DNA from: Treponema sp. UBA1240
GTDB lineage: Bacteria > Spirochaetota > Spirochaetia > Treponematales > Treponemataceae
Direction of reading: 5' to 3'
NCBI GenBank assembly: GCA_002308875.1
Contig: DBWK01000002.1
Span: forward strand, 1-11,790
DNA: 11,790 nucleotides
The translations under genes and the position numbers were made by a program. Positions within the stretch are counted from its first letter, which is position 1. Every line of letters starts with the position of its first letter. Positions 1-6,076 of this stretch are shown piece after piece. The notes beneath the pieces were generated by a model. The model was given only the letters and a program-made list of their open reading frames with translations. It did no database searches and was not told the DNA's origin.

Positions 1-285
1 AGAATCTACAGCATGGACAAAAAAGTTTATCTGGAAACTGAAAAAGAAAATCTGCTTTTGAAGCTGCGTCTTTATGAGTTTGAAGAGCTTGCAGAAAAAT
101 GCGGCTGGACAGATTTCATAAGGATTTCGAATACGGATATTGTAAACTTTTCAAAGGTAACAAAGCTCGATATGTCGCTTACTGGCATTGTCCGGGTTAA
201 TTTTACCAATGGAAAAGCTGCAATAGTTTCAAGAAGATATATGAATAAAATCAAAAGCGAACTTCTGAATTTGAAGCATCGCTAA
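1..285 (+). CDS. LytTR-type DNA-binding regulator, 3' part only
   Basis: The reading frame is open to the first base of the window, so the gene starts upstream and only about 94 C-terminal residues are visible; the ATG at 13 is probably internal. The visible part matches the second half of a LytTR domain: a strand-rich stretch (residues VYLETEKENLLLKLRLYEFE), then the FIRISNTDIVN signature, where the family usually has FxRisrsxivNl, and a final VSRRYMNKIKSELL helix. LytTR domains bind direct repeats in promoter DNA. The gene stops 15 bases before a DUF3021 membrane protein. Small LytTR proteins paired with DUF3021 are a recurrent arrangement in which the membrane protein is thought to modulate the regulator, often with autoregulation; this is family knowledge and not visible here. 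No receiver domain can be judged because the N-terminus is missing. Confidence 0.85.
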   Translation, partial: RIYSMDKKVYLETEKENLLLKLRLYEFEELAEKCGWTDFIRISNTDIVNFSKVTKLDMSLTGIVRVNFTNGKAAIVSRRYMNKIKSELLNLKHR

Positions 286-300
286 TGAAGGAGATTTATT

Positions 301-741
301 ATGAAAGAATTTTTCAAAAGAGCAATTATGGGTTTTGTATATGGAATTTTTATTGGCCAGACAATTTTGATTCTGGAATCACTTGTCGGCGGTAATGGAA
401 ACTTTCATCCGGTTTCGGCTTATCTTTTGCAGCATTCAAGCTCGCAGATGACGGCTGTAATAATCCAGTATTTTCTTACAGGAATAATTGGAATAAGTTT
501 TGCAACTACTACACTAATTTTCGAAATTGACAGCTGGAGTATTGTCGCACAAACCGTCTTGCATTTTGTGATCACTTCTGTTGTGATGTATATTGCAGGC
601 TTTCTCTGCGGCTGGTTCCCTCACTCCGTCAGAAGCACAATAATCTGGTTTGCAATTTTCATTGTGATTTATGTGATTATGTGGGCAGGTTTTATGCTCT
701 ACTTCAAAAAACAGACAAAAAAGATTAACGAAGCCTTGTAA
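301..741 (+). CDS. DUF3021 family four-helix membrane protein
   Basis: A 146-residue protein with four predicted membrane helices at about residues 9-29, 51-72, 80-104 and 112-135, and a basic cytoplasmic tail (KKQTKKIN). The FEIDSWSIVAQTVLHFVIT stretch before helix 3 and the GW after it resemble the DUF3021 family, and the gene directly follows a LytTR regulator, as this family commonly does. The start is supported by AAGGAG at 288-293, seven bases before ATG. Probably translated from the same mRNA as the LytTR gene. Molecular function is unknown; by analogy with LytTR/inhibitor pairs it may hold the regulator at the membrane or respond to membrane state. No terminator with a U-tract was found in the 28 bases before the convergent ORF. 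Confidence 0.8.
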   Translation: MKEFFKRAIMGFVYGIFIGQTILILESLVGGNGNFHPVSAYLLQHSSSQMTAVIIQYFLTGIIGISFATTTLIFEIDSWSIVAQTVLHFVITSVVMYIAGFLCGWFPHSVRSTIIWFAIFIVIYVIMWAGFMLYFKKQTKKINEAL

Positions 742-769
742 AGAGCTAAACTTTGAGTGCTTCTGCAAG

Positions 770-1036
770 CTAACCGGTTATACCCTTCGGCAGGCGTGGT
801 TCCATAGGCCTGCCGTCGTCAAACATAAGGTTACAGTGCATTGCGTTTGTAAAGAGGTTTGATTCTTTAGTTTTTTGATAATCATCTTTGGAATAAAACT
901 CGGCACCCGTATAATTTATGCAGACATCTCCTTCAAGAGCATTTGTATAGCCGTGCATAAAAACAAGAGGCGTATCTGCATCCAGATAAAAGTCAGCTGG
1001 CTGTGTAAGTATTATAGATATACTCGTCCCGCGCAA
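770..1036 (-). CDS. unassigned small ORF or gene remnant after the YhhQ transporter
   Basis: Downstream of the transporter stop, in another frame, a reading frame continues to a TAG at 770-772. Its codon choice and amino-acid mix look like real protein from about base 1000 onward (PADFYLDADTPLVFMHGYTN, then GAEFYSK, MFDDGRPMEPRLPKG). I do not recognise the family and see no membrane segment or signal peptide. The start is unresolved: a TTG at 1036 gives the span listed here, an ATG at 958 gives 62 residues, and neither has a clear ribosome site. The plausible peptide begins within a few bases of the transporter stop and lies in the +1 frame relative to it. It could be a translationally coupled small gene, the C-terminal remnant of a truncated gene, or a lost or programmed-frameshift extension of the transporter. 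Confidence 0.35.
   Translation of the reverse strand: MRGTSISIILTQPADFYLDADTPLVFMHGYTNALEGDVCINYTGAEFYSKDDYQKTKESNLFTNAMHCNLMFDDGRPMEPRLPKGITG
788..815. repeat. GC-rich inverted repeat (8-bp arms)
   Basis: CGGCAGGC (788-795) and GCCTGCCG (808-815) are perfectly complementary across 12 bases. Inside the loop TGG/CCA can extend the structure. It lies between the convergent DUF3021 and YhhQ genes, within the 3' end of the unassigned minus-strand ORF, and is far more GC-rich than its surroundings. Neither strand has a U-run after it, so it is not a standard intrinsic terminator; it may act as an mRNA 3'-end stabiliser or a pause site. Confidence 0.6.
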
Positions 1037-1709
1037 TTTTGCGGGCAATGTAAACAAACGGTGTGTCCAAAAGGCTCGTAATGATATAAATAACATAGCA
1101 CGCCCATGTGATTGCGACCAGTTCCTTGAACGAGTAAATGCCCAAAAATGCGCCGAAGTTGAAAATTACTATGTTTACAAACTGCGAGATAAGCGTGGAA
1201 AAGTTGTTGCGGAACCACAGCATCTTAGTGCGGCTGCCGGTCTTTTTTTCGGTAAGATTCCACCATGCGTGATAAAGAAAAACGTCTATTGACTCTGAAA
1301 TTGCGTAGGCAATGAGGCTTGAGAGCAGCATGCGGGGCGTGTTTGTAAAAAGACCTCGTACAAAACCGCTTGCCCAGTCGCTTTCGGCGGGCATGTAGTG
1401 AACCCAGAAAAATGAAAGCAGGATAAATGTGAAGCTTGTAAAGATACCCGCAAGAACGCCTTTGGAGGCTTCTTTTTTGCCGTAAATTTCACTTAAGATG
1501 TCGGTGGCAAGGAACGTGGCGGCAAAAAGCGTGTTGCCGAGCGTCTGATCCATTCCGAACGCACGCACTACGATTGTAACTTCGATGTTTGCAAAAACGG
1601 TGCAGATGCCTATCCAGGCAAAAAGTCCGCCCTTGCCGAAAACTTTGAGGAAAAGCAGGGTTCCTCCGAAAGACACCAACAGCGTTAGTGCCAGTAAAAG
1701 TTCATTCAT
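993..1709 (-). CDS. yhhQ: queuosine precursor transporter, YhhQ/COG1738 (DUF165) family
   Basis: A 238-residue integral membrane protein with about six hydrophobic segments. Family landmarks include the TDILSEIYG motif (residues 69-77), AYAISESIDVFLY (134-146), WFRNNFSTLISQ (165-176) and LLDTPFVY (213-220). YhhQ proteins take up precursors of the tRNA modification queuosine (preQ0/preQ1 or related bases) across the inner membrane. The assignment is backed independently by a preQ1-I riboswitch in the leader. Start chosen: ATG at 1709, with AGAGG at 1719-1723 and a 9-base spacer. Length agrees with the family (about 220-240 residues), so the gene looks complete despite the reading frame that continues beyond its TGA. 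It is transcribed divergently from apt. It differs from the Firmicutes QueT family, which is shorter. Confidence 0.9.
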   Translation of the reverse strand: MNELLLALTLLVSFGGTLLFLKVFGKGGLFAWIGICTVFANIEVTIVVRAFGMDQTLGNTLFAATFLATDILSEIYGKKEASKGVLAGIFTSFTFILLSFFWVHYMPAESDWASGFVRGLFTNTPRMLLSSLIAYAISESIDVFLYHAWWNLTEKKTGSRTKMLWFRNNFSTLISQFVNIVIFNFGAFLGIYSFKELVAITWACYVIYIITSLLDTPFVYIARKIARDEYIYNTYTAS

Positions 1710-1739
1710 ATTAAATGACCTCTGAAAAATAAGAATTGA

Positions 1740-1778
1740 CCTGGTTTTGTTTATAGACAGGAAGGACTGCGAACTGTC
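1740..1778 (-). promoter_or_regulatory. preQ1-I riboswitch in the yhhQ leader
   Basis: Read on the minus strand, the leader contains a 5-bp stem GACAG/CTGTC (1774-1778 with 1756-1760), a loop beginning UUCGCAGU, and an A-rich tail UAUAAACAAAACCAGG. This is the layout of the preQ1 class I aptamer: one hairpin whose loop pairs with an A-rich tail to make an H-type pseudoknot. From memory, the loop UCGCAGU and a tail of the form AACAAAACAAGG are nearly the same in the structurally studied Thermoanaerobacter (Tte) example. The element starts about 8 bases after the predicted transcription start. The likely ribosome site AGAGG lies 16 bases past the aptamer tail, so the switching mechanism is not obvious: no strong terminator stem is seen, only a weak CCUG/CAGG alternative pairing before a U-rich stretch. 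Confidence 0.85.
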
Positions 1779-1792
1779 TTTGTGGTAGTAAA

Positions 1793-1821
1793 AGAATAAT
1801 GGATTTTGATAAAATGTACAA
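1793..1821 (-). promoter_or_regulatory. predicted sigma-70 promoter of yhhQ
   Basis: On the minus strand TTGTAC (1816-1821) and TATTCT (1793-1798) are separated by 17 bases. The predicted start, an A near 1786, lies just upstream of the preQ1 aptamer, so the whole riboswitch would be transcribed. Both hexamers match consensus at only four of six positions; the position relative to the aptamer is the main support. Confidence 0.5.
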
Positions 1822-1840
1822 TCTGTTTACTGTTTTAAAA

Positions 1841-1869
1841 TTGACATACAATCCTTTAAGTAATAGAAT
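1841..1869 (+). promoter_or_regulatory. strong predicted promoter of apt, giving a leaderless mRNA
   Basis: A consensus -35 TTGACA (1841-1846), a 17-base spacer and TAGAAT (1864-1869, five of six to TATAAT). The expected transcription start is about seven bases after the -10, which falls at or beside the apt ATG at 1876. No purine-rich ribosome site precedes that ATG. Confidence 0.75.
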
Positions 1870-1875
1870 AATTGT

Positions 1876-2409
1876 ATGAGTACACAAATTTCACTCGATG
1901 ACGTTATTAGAAAAATTCCTGATTTTCCCAAACCGGGAATCCTTTTTTACGATATTACCGGAATACTGGTAAATCCAAAAGCCTTTAAGTATTGTATTGA
2001 TTCAATGGTTAAGCTTTATAAAAGCGAAAAAATAGATGCTGTTGCGGCGGTTGAATCACGCGGTTTTGTTTTTGCCGCACCATTTGCCGAACGGCTTGGA
2101 ATTCCGCTTATTCTGGTACGCAAAAAGGGAAAACTTCCGGGTTCCACATATTCGTGCAAGTATTCGCTTGAATACGGCTTTGCCGAAATTGAAGTGCACA
2201 AAGACGACGTTAAGCAGGGCGAAAAAGTGCTTATTGTTGATGATTTGATTGCAACCGGCGGAACTTTGCAGGCTGCCCAGAATGTGCTTGAACAGGGTGG
2301 TGCTCAAGTTTGCGGCTTTTTTGGCGTAGTCGGTCTGCCTTTCCTTAACTACAGCAAAGTTCTTGACCCGCTGCCTGTAAAAACACTGATAGAATATCAC
2401 GCGGAATAG
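1876..2409 (+). CDS. apt: adenine phosphoribosyltransferase
   Basis: A cytosolic purine-salvage enzyme joining adenine to PRPP to give AMP and pyrophosphate. The 177-residue length is normal for the family. Visible landmarks: the IPDFPKPGILFYDIT N-terminus (14-28), ESRGFVFAAPFAERL (60-74) with the family's adenine-side region, the KKGKLPG loop (83-89), and the PRPP-binding VLIVDDLIATGGT (118-130). The N-terminus aligns with other APRTs within a few residues of this ATG, so the start is secure even though no Shine-Dalgarno sequence precedes it. Together with the promoter position this implies leaderless translation. The VanZ-SanA gene follows after 44 bases and has no clear promoter of its own, so the two are probably co-transcribed; a functional link is not evident. 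Confidence 0.97.
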   Translation: MSTQISLDDVIRKIPDFPKPGILFYDITGILVNPKAFKYCIDSMVKLYKSEKIDAVAAVESRGFVFAAPFAERLGIPLILVRKKGKLPGSTYSCKYSLEYGFAEIEVHKDDVKQGEKVLIVDDLIATGGTLQAAQNVLEQGGAQVCGFFGVVGLPFLNYSKVLDPLPVKTLIEYHAE

Positions 2410-2453
2410 TTTTTTATCTTAAACTGATTATATTATTTGGTGAAAGATAACTA

Positions 2454-3587
2454 ATGAAAAAAAAGCTCTATTATATTCTCATTATTGCATTACTAATATA
2501 TTCGGCTCTTTTGTTTTACTGGATGCTTTTTGGCTTTAACAGACAGGTGCTTTCTACTTATCACTTTAATTTTATTCCGTTTGCCACAATGAAAAGATTT
2601 TTGGCGGCAAGCCGGGTGAGTCATTCCAGCCGCATTATAAATCTTTTGGGAAATATAATTGTTTTTATTCCGTTCGGGCTTTGTCTGCCGTTTTTGTTTC
2701 ATAAAAAAAAGCTGTATCCTGTTTTACTTACATTTTTGTTTGTGTTTGCGGTTGAATCTTTGCAGCTTATTTTAAGACGCGGTGCATTTGATATTGACGA
2801 TTTTATACTGAATGCGGTCGGGTACGGCGCGGGGTATTTTATATACTGCATTTTGCAGCGTTTTGAAAATCCGTTCAAAATTACGGAAGAAAGCGATTTT
2901 TCTTCTGGAAAGCCTGCTCGTTTCTTAAAGGTAGTTTGCATTGCGGGAATAAGTATTTGCGCAGTTTTTCTTGTTTTTGTAATTGTTGTGAATATTTGCA
3001 TAAAATGTTCCGCAAAAAAATACATTTATAATTCTTTGGAACAACTTCCGCAAAAGCAGGCAGCGCTTATTTTGGGTGCAAAAACTTACGGCGAAAGGCT
3101 TTCGCCTGTATTAAAAGATCGCGTGGATGCCGGCATTGTTCTGCAGGAAAACAACAAGGTTCAGGTTCTTCTGCTTTCCGGCGACCATGGCAGAACTAAC
3201 TACGACGAAGTAAACAGTATGAAAGACTACGTATTACGTAACAGTACCGTTATTACGCCTCAGGAGCTTTTTTTGGATCATGCCGGTTTTGATACCTATG
3301 ACAGTATTTACCGTGCACGCGACATTTTCTGTGCCGATTCTCTTGTTATAATCACTCAAAAGTTCCATGCACCGAGAGCTGCTTTTATAGCGCATAGTCT
3401 CGGAATTGATGCGGTTGTTCTTGCTCTGCCTGAAGATGCTTATTCCAATGCTTCCCGCTACAGCTGGTACAGCCGTGAGATTTTTGCCGACATAAAAGCG
3501 TTCGGTGATGTAGTTTTTAAGAGCAAACCGCGCTATCTCGGCGAAAAAATACCGCTCACGTCCGACGGAACTTTGAGCTGGGATTAA
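2454..3587 (+). CDS. VanZ-like domain fused to SanA/DUF218 (ElyC/SanA/YdcF) domain
   Basis: A 377-residue membrane protein made of two modules. Residues 1-135 are VanZ-like: helices at about 4-27, 61-82, 87-107 and 111-134, with NLLGNIIVFIPFG (63-75) and the E-S-L-Q...DIDDFILNAVGYGAGY pattern (101-128). A short hydrophilic linker follows, then a fifth helix (157-183) and a DUF218 domain closest to SanA: LILGAK (205-210), LLLSGDHG (239-246), DHAGFDTYDSIYRARDIF (275-292), TQKFHAPRAAFIA (301-313) and a REIFADIKAF tail (341-350). Four VanZ helices leave the linker cytoplasmic, so helix 5 would place the SanA part in the periplasm, as in free-standing SanA. VanZ is linked to teicoplanin resistance, and SanA to the envelope barrier against vancomycin; biochemical activities are not settled. 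ATG preceded by GGTGA ten bases upstream. Confidence 0.88.
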   Translation: MKKKLYYILIIALLIYSALLFYWMLFGFNRQVLSTYHFNFIPFATMKRFLAASRVSHSSRIINLLGNIIVFIPFGLCLPFLFHKKKLYPVLLTFLFVFAVESLQLILRRGAFDIDDFILNAVGYGAGYFIYCILQRFENPFKITEESDFSSGKPARFLKVVCIAGISICAVFLVFVIVVNICIKCSAKKYIYNSLEQLPQKQAALILGAKTYGERLSPVLKDRVDAGIVLQENNKVQVLLLSGDHGRTNYDEVNSMKDYVLRNSTVITPQELFLDHAGFDTYDSIYRARDIFCADSLVIITQKFHAPRAAFIAHSLGIDAVVLALPEDAYSNASRYSWYSREIFADIKAFGDVVFKSKPRYLGEKIPLTSDGTLSWD

Positions 3588-3595
3588 AAAAAAAC

Positions 3596-3623
3596 TTGCA
3601 AAAACTGACAGTTGACATATAAA
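3596..3623 (+). promoter_or_regulatory. predicted promoter of the chemotaxis operon
   Basis: TTGCAA (3596-3601), a 16-base spacer and TATAAA (3618-3623) would start transcription near 3630, only about two bases before the STAS gene's ATG at 3632. A perfect TTGACA at 3612-3617 is also present, but no good -10 lies at the right distance from it. The sequence is sigma-70-like; no sigma-28 motility promoter pattern was recognised. Confidence 0.5.
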
Positions 3624-3631
3624 CTATATAC

Positions 3632-3964
3632 ATGGAATCTGACAAAACAACTATAAAGCTTACAGGTGATCTTTCGATAAGTGACGCGGCCGATTTAAAG
3701 GAAAAATTTCTGCTTTTGCTGCAGGAATACAATTCTATCCATATAAATATGTCCGCTTTGGAAGATATGGACGCGTCAATTCTTCAAATTCTGTGCGCAA
3801 CCTGTATTCAGGCAAAAAAGGAAAAAAAGCAAGTTGTTTTTGAAGGTTCAGTTAAAAATCTTGTACGACGAAAGATGTTTATTTCCGGCTTGACCGATAG
3901 TCCTGACCTTAGCGATGAAGCGGTTCTGCAGCAGTTTATGCATAAAATCGGGGTGGCAACATGA
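3632..3964 (+). CDS. STAS-domain protein, first gene of the che operon
   Basis: A 110-residue single-domain protein of the SpoIIAA/MlaB-type STAS fold: N-terminal IKLTGDLSISDAADLKEKF (8-26), a central strand HINMSALEDMDASILQIL (37-54) and VVFEGSVKNLVRRKMFISGL (68-87). In regulated STAS proteins the residue after the conserved Asp is the phosphorylated Ser/Thr (D-S-S or D-T-A). Here the triplet is D47-A48-S49, so the usual acceptor position is Ala. It overlaps cheA by four bases (ATGA), implying tight translational coupling and a role with the kinase. STAS genes occur in other che clusters, with functions mostly undefined. No ribosome site precedes the ATG, which sits about two bases from the predicted transcript start. 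Confidence 0.85.
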   Translation: MESDKTTIKLTGDLSISDAADLKEKFLLLLQEYNSIHINMSALEDMDASILQILCATCIQAKKEKKQVVFEGSVKNLVRRKMFISGLTDSPDLSDEAVLQQFMHKIGVAT

Positions 3965-6069
3965 CGGACAAAATGACTGAAATTTTTCTCGACGAAGCCA
4001 ACGATCTGCTTGATAAACTGGAAGATCTTCTCCTTGAACTGGAAAACAACCCGTCGGATTCGGAAACAATTTCCGCAGTTTTCCGCAGTATGCACACCAT
4101 TAAAGGTTCTTCCGGCATGTTCGGGTTTGACGCAATTTCCAGTTTTACGCACGATATAGAAACTGTTTTTGACGAAGTACGTAACAACAGACTGCCGGTT
4201 ACTTCCAAGCTTATAACTCTAACATTGCGCGCAAGGGATCAGATCCGGCAGATGCTTGATAACGAAGACAAAACCGAACTTCCGTCAGAAGCGCAGACTC
4301 TTGTAAATTCATTCAAGGAACTGCTTACACCCGGTCAGTCTTCCAAACAGGAAGAATCCGCCGCGGAGAACGCTGAACCGAACAAAGATATGACCGAAGC
4401 CATTTGGCGTATCCGTTTTGAACCGTCAAAGGATATATTCAAAAATGGAACAAGACCGCTCGGACTTCTTGAGGAGCTGCGTTCGCTTGGAACCTGTACC
4501 GTAACTCCGTTTCTGTCAAAAATTCCGCCACTGAACAAGATGGATCCGCACACGTGTTATCTTTCATGGCAGATTATCATAACAACAAAGGCAAGCATTG
4601 ACGAGCTGAAAGATGTTTTTATTTTTATTGACAGTGATAGCAGGGTTGAATACAACTGTGTATTCCAAATAGATGACCTTATTGAAGACCAGCCCAAAAA
4701 GCTTGGTGAAATTCTTGTTGAAAAAAACGAAACCACCGAAGAAGCAATTGCCGCAGCTCTTGGTACGCAAAAAACAATCGGACAAGTTCTTACGGATGCA
4801 AAGGTTATTTCAAAGGAAGCTTTGGAAGCGGCTCTTTCGGAACAGCAGCATGTTAAGGTTCTGCAGGAAAAGAAGCAGCAGGAAACTGTAACACAAACAA
4901 TTAAGGTTAATTCCGAAAAACTTGACAAACTGATTGACCTTGTCGGCGAGTTGGTAACGTTTAACGCTCGTTTGGGGCAGCTTTCGCAGTCAATTCAGAA
5001 CAATGTGCTTTCGACGCTGGGCGAGCAGGGCGAGCGGCTTATTATAGAACTGCGTGATACTGCCATGGATATGCGTATGCTGCCAATCGGCACGATTTTT
5101 TCACGTTTCAGACGGCTTGTGCGTGACCTTGCCGGAAATCTGAACAAAGACATTGAACTTATTACTGAAGGTGCTGAAACCGAGCTTGACAAGACTGTTA
5201 TAGAAAAGCTGAATGATCCGCTTGTGCATCTTATAAGAAATTCAGTTGATCACGGCATTGAAATGCCTGATGAAAGAAAAAAGCGCGGCAAAGACCCTGT
5301 TGGCAAAGTAACGCTAAGGGCTCAGCATGCCGGCGCGTTTGTAATTATCACAATAGAAGATGACGGTGCAGGGCTTAACAAAAGAGTTATAAAGCAGAAG
5401 GCGGTTGAAAAAAAACTTATAGCGCCGGAAGATGATCTTTCTGATTCAGAGATTTATGATTTGATTTTTATGCCCGGTTTTTCTACTGCAAGTCAGGTTA
5501 CTTCCGTTTCAGGCCGCGGTGTAGGTATGGACGTTGTAAAAAAGGATATTATGGCTTTGGGTGGTACTGTATCAACCGTTACCGAAGAGGGCAAGGGTAC
5601 CAAATTCATACTCAAGCTGCCGCTTACTCTGGCGATTATTGAAGGAATACTCGTACAAATAGCGGATTCGTATTTTATTATACCGCTTTCCAATGTTGTG
5701 GAATGCTTGGGCTTTGAACGCAAAATATTCGGTAAAATCTCAGGTTCAATCAACATACGCAACGAGGTGGTTCCGTACATTGACTTGCGTAATTTCTTTG
5801 AAATTGATGCGGAACTTCCCGCTTCTGAGCAGGTTGTCATTGTAAATGATCAGGATTCAAGGCTTGGTTTGGTTGTAGATAAGGTTATAGGCAATTATCA
5901 GACGGTAATAAAACCGCTAGGAAAGCTTTACCGGAATGTTACAGGCATTTCCGGTGCAACCATTCTTGGCGACGGCTCGGTTGCGCTTATAATCGACGTG
6001 TTCAAGCTTTCAGATGTTCTGCGCGAATCCGACAGCCTTACGGCAATGCAGCAAACGGCGGTGGGATAA
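3961..6069 (+). CDS. cheA: chemotaxis histidine kinase CheA with an extended linker
   Basis: A 702-residue cytoplasmic kinase that phosphorylates itself and then CheY and CheB under receptor control. Order of parts: HPt domain (about 5-105) with acceptor His45 in SMHTIKGSSG; an acidic linker; an alpha/beta-like domain (148-236, WRIRF...CYLSWQI...DELKDVFIFI) in the position of P2; two 24-residue repeats, K247-Q270 and T272-Q295, of the L-G-x-x-L...ALxxQ type; dimerisation helices (314-380); HATPase with N box HLIRNSVDHGIE (423-434), G1 DDGAG (467-471), F box FMPGFS (503-508) and G2 GRGVGMDVV (518-526); and a CheW-like P5 (555-690). All catalytic motifs are intact. The start overlaps the STAS gene (ATGA), and cheR begins seven bases after the stop. 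No cheW is adjacent. The repeats resemble MshEN c-di-GMP-binding motifs, which is not standard for CheA. Confidence 0.96.
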   Translation: MTDKMTEIFLDEANDLLDKLEDLLLELENNPSDSETISAVFRSMHTIKGSSGMFGFDAISSFTHDIETVFDEVRNNRLPVTSKLITLTLRARDQIRQMLDNEDKTELPSEAQTLVNSFKELLTPGQSSKQEESAAENAEPNKDMTEAIWRIRFEPSKDIFKNGTRPLGLLEELRSLGTCTVTPFLSKIPPLNKMDPHTCYLSWQIIITTKASIDELKDVFIFIDSDSRVEYNCVFQIDDLIEDQPKKLGEILVEKNETTEEAIAAALGTQKTIGQVLTDAKVISKEALEAALSEQQHVKVLQEKKQQETVTQTIKVNSEKLDKLIDLVGELVTFNARLGQLSQSIQNNVLSTLGEQGERLIIELRDTAMDMRMLPIGTIFSRFRRLVRDLAGNLNKDIELITEGAETELDKTVIEKLNDPLVHLIRNSVDHGIEMPDERKKRGKDPVGKVTLRAQHAGAFVIITIEDDGAGLNKRVIKQKAVEKKLIAPEDDLSDSEIYDLIFMPGFSTASQVTSVSGRGVGMDVVKKDIMALGGTVSTVTEEGKGTKFILKLPLTLAIIEGILVQIADSYFIIPLSNVVECLGFERKIFGKISGSINIRNEVVPYIDLRNFFEIDAELPASEQVVIVNDQDSRLGLVVDKVIGNYQTVIKPLGKLYRNVTGISGATILGDGSVALIIDVFKLSDVLRESDSLTAMQQTAVG

Positions 6070-6076
6070 TCCGTCT

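Noticed and set aside
514..768. Minus-strand frame opposite DUF3021.
   Set aside because: Lies almost wholly over a well-supported membrane protein gene in antisense; Cys/His-rich residues arise from the opposite-strand codons.
756..776. GCTTCTGCAAGC as a terminator stem for the DUF3021 operon.
   Set aside because: Only four base pairs and no following U-tract.
3612..3640. Perfect TTGACA as the main -35 of the che operon.
   Set aside because: At 16-18 bases downstream the sequence lacks a -10 and lies inside the STAS gene; TTGCAA/TATAAA fits better.
6014..6076. N-terminal extension of cheR starting inside cheA.
   Set aside because: Would overlap cheA by 56 bases and add residues not found in CheR; the ATG at 6077 gives the normal N-terminus.
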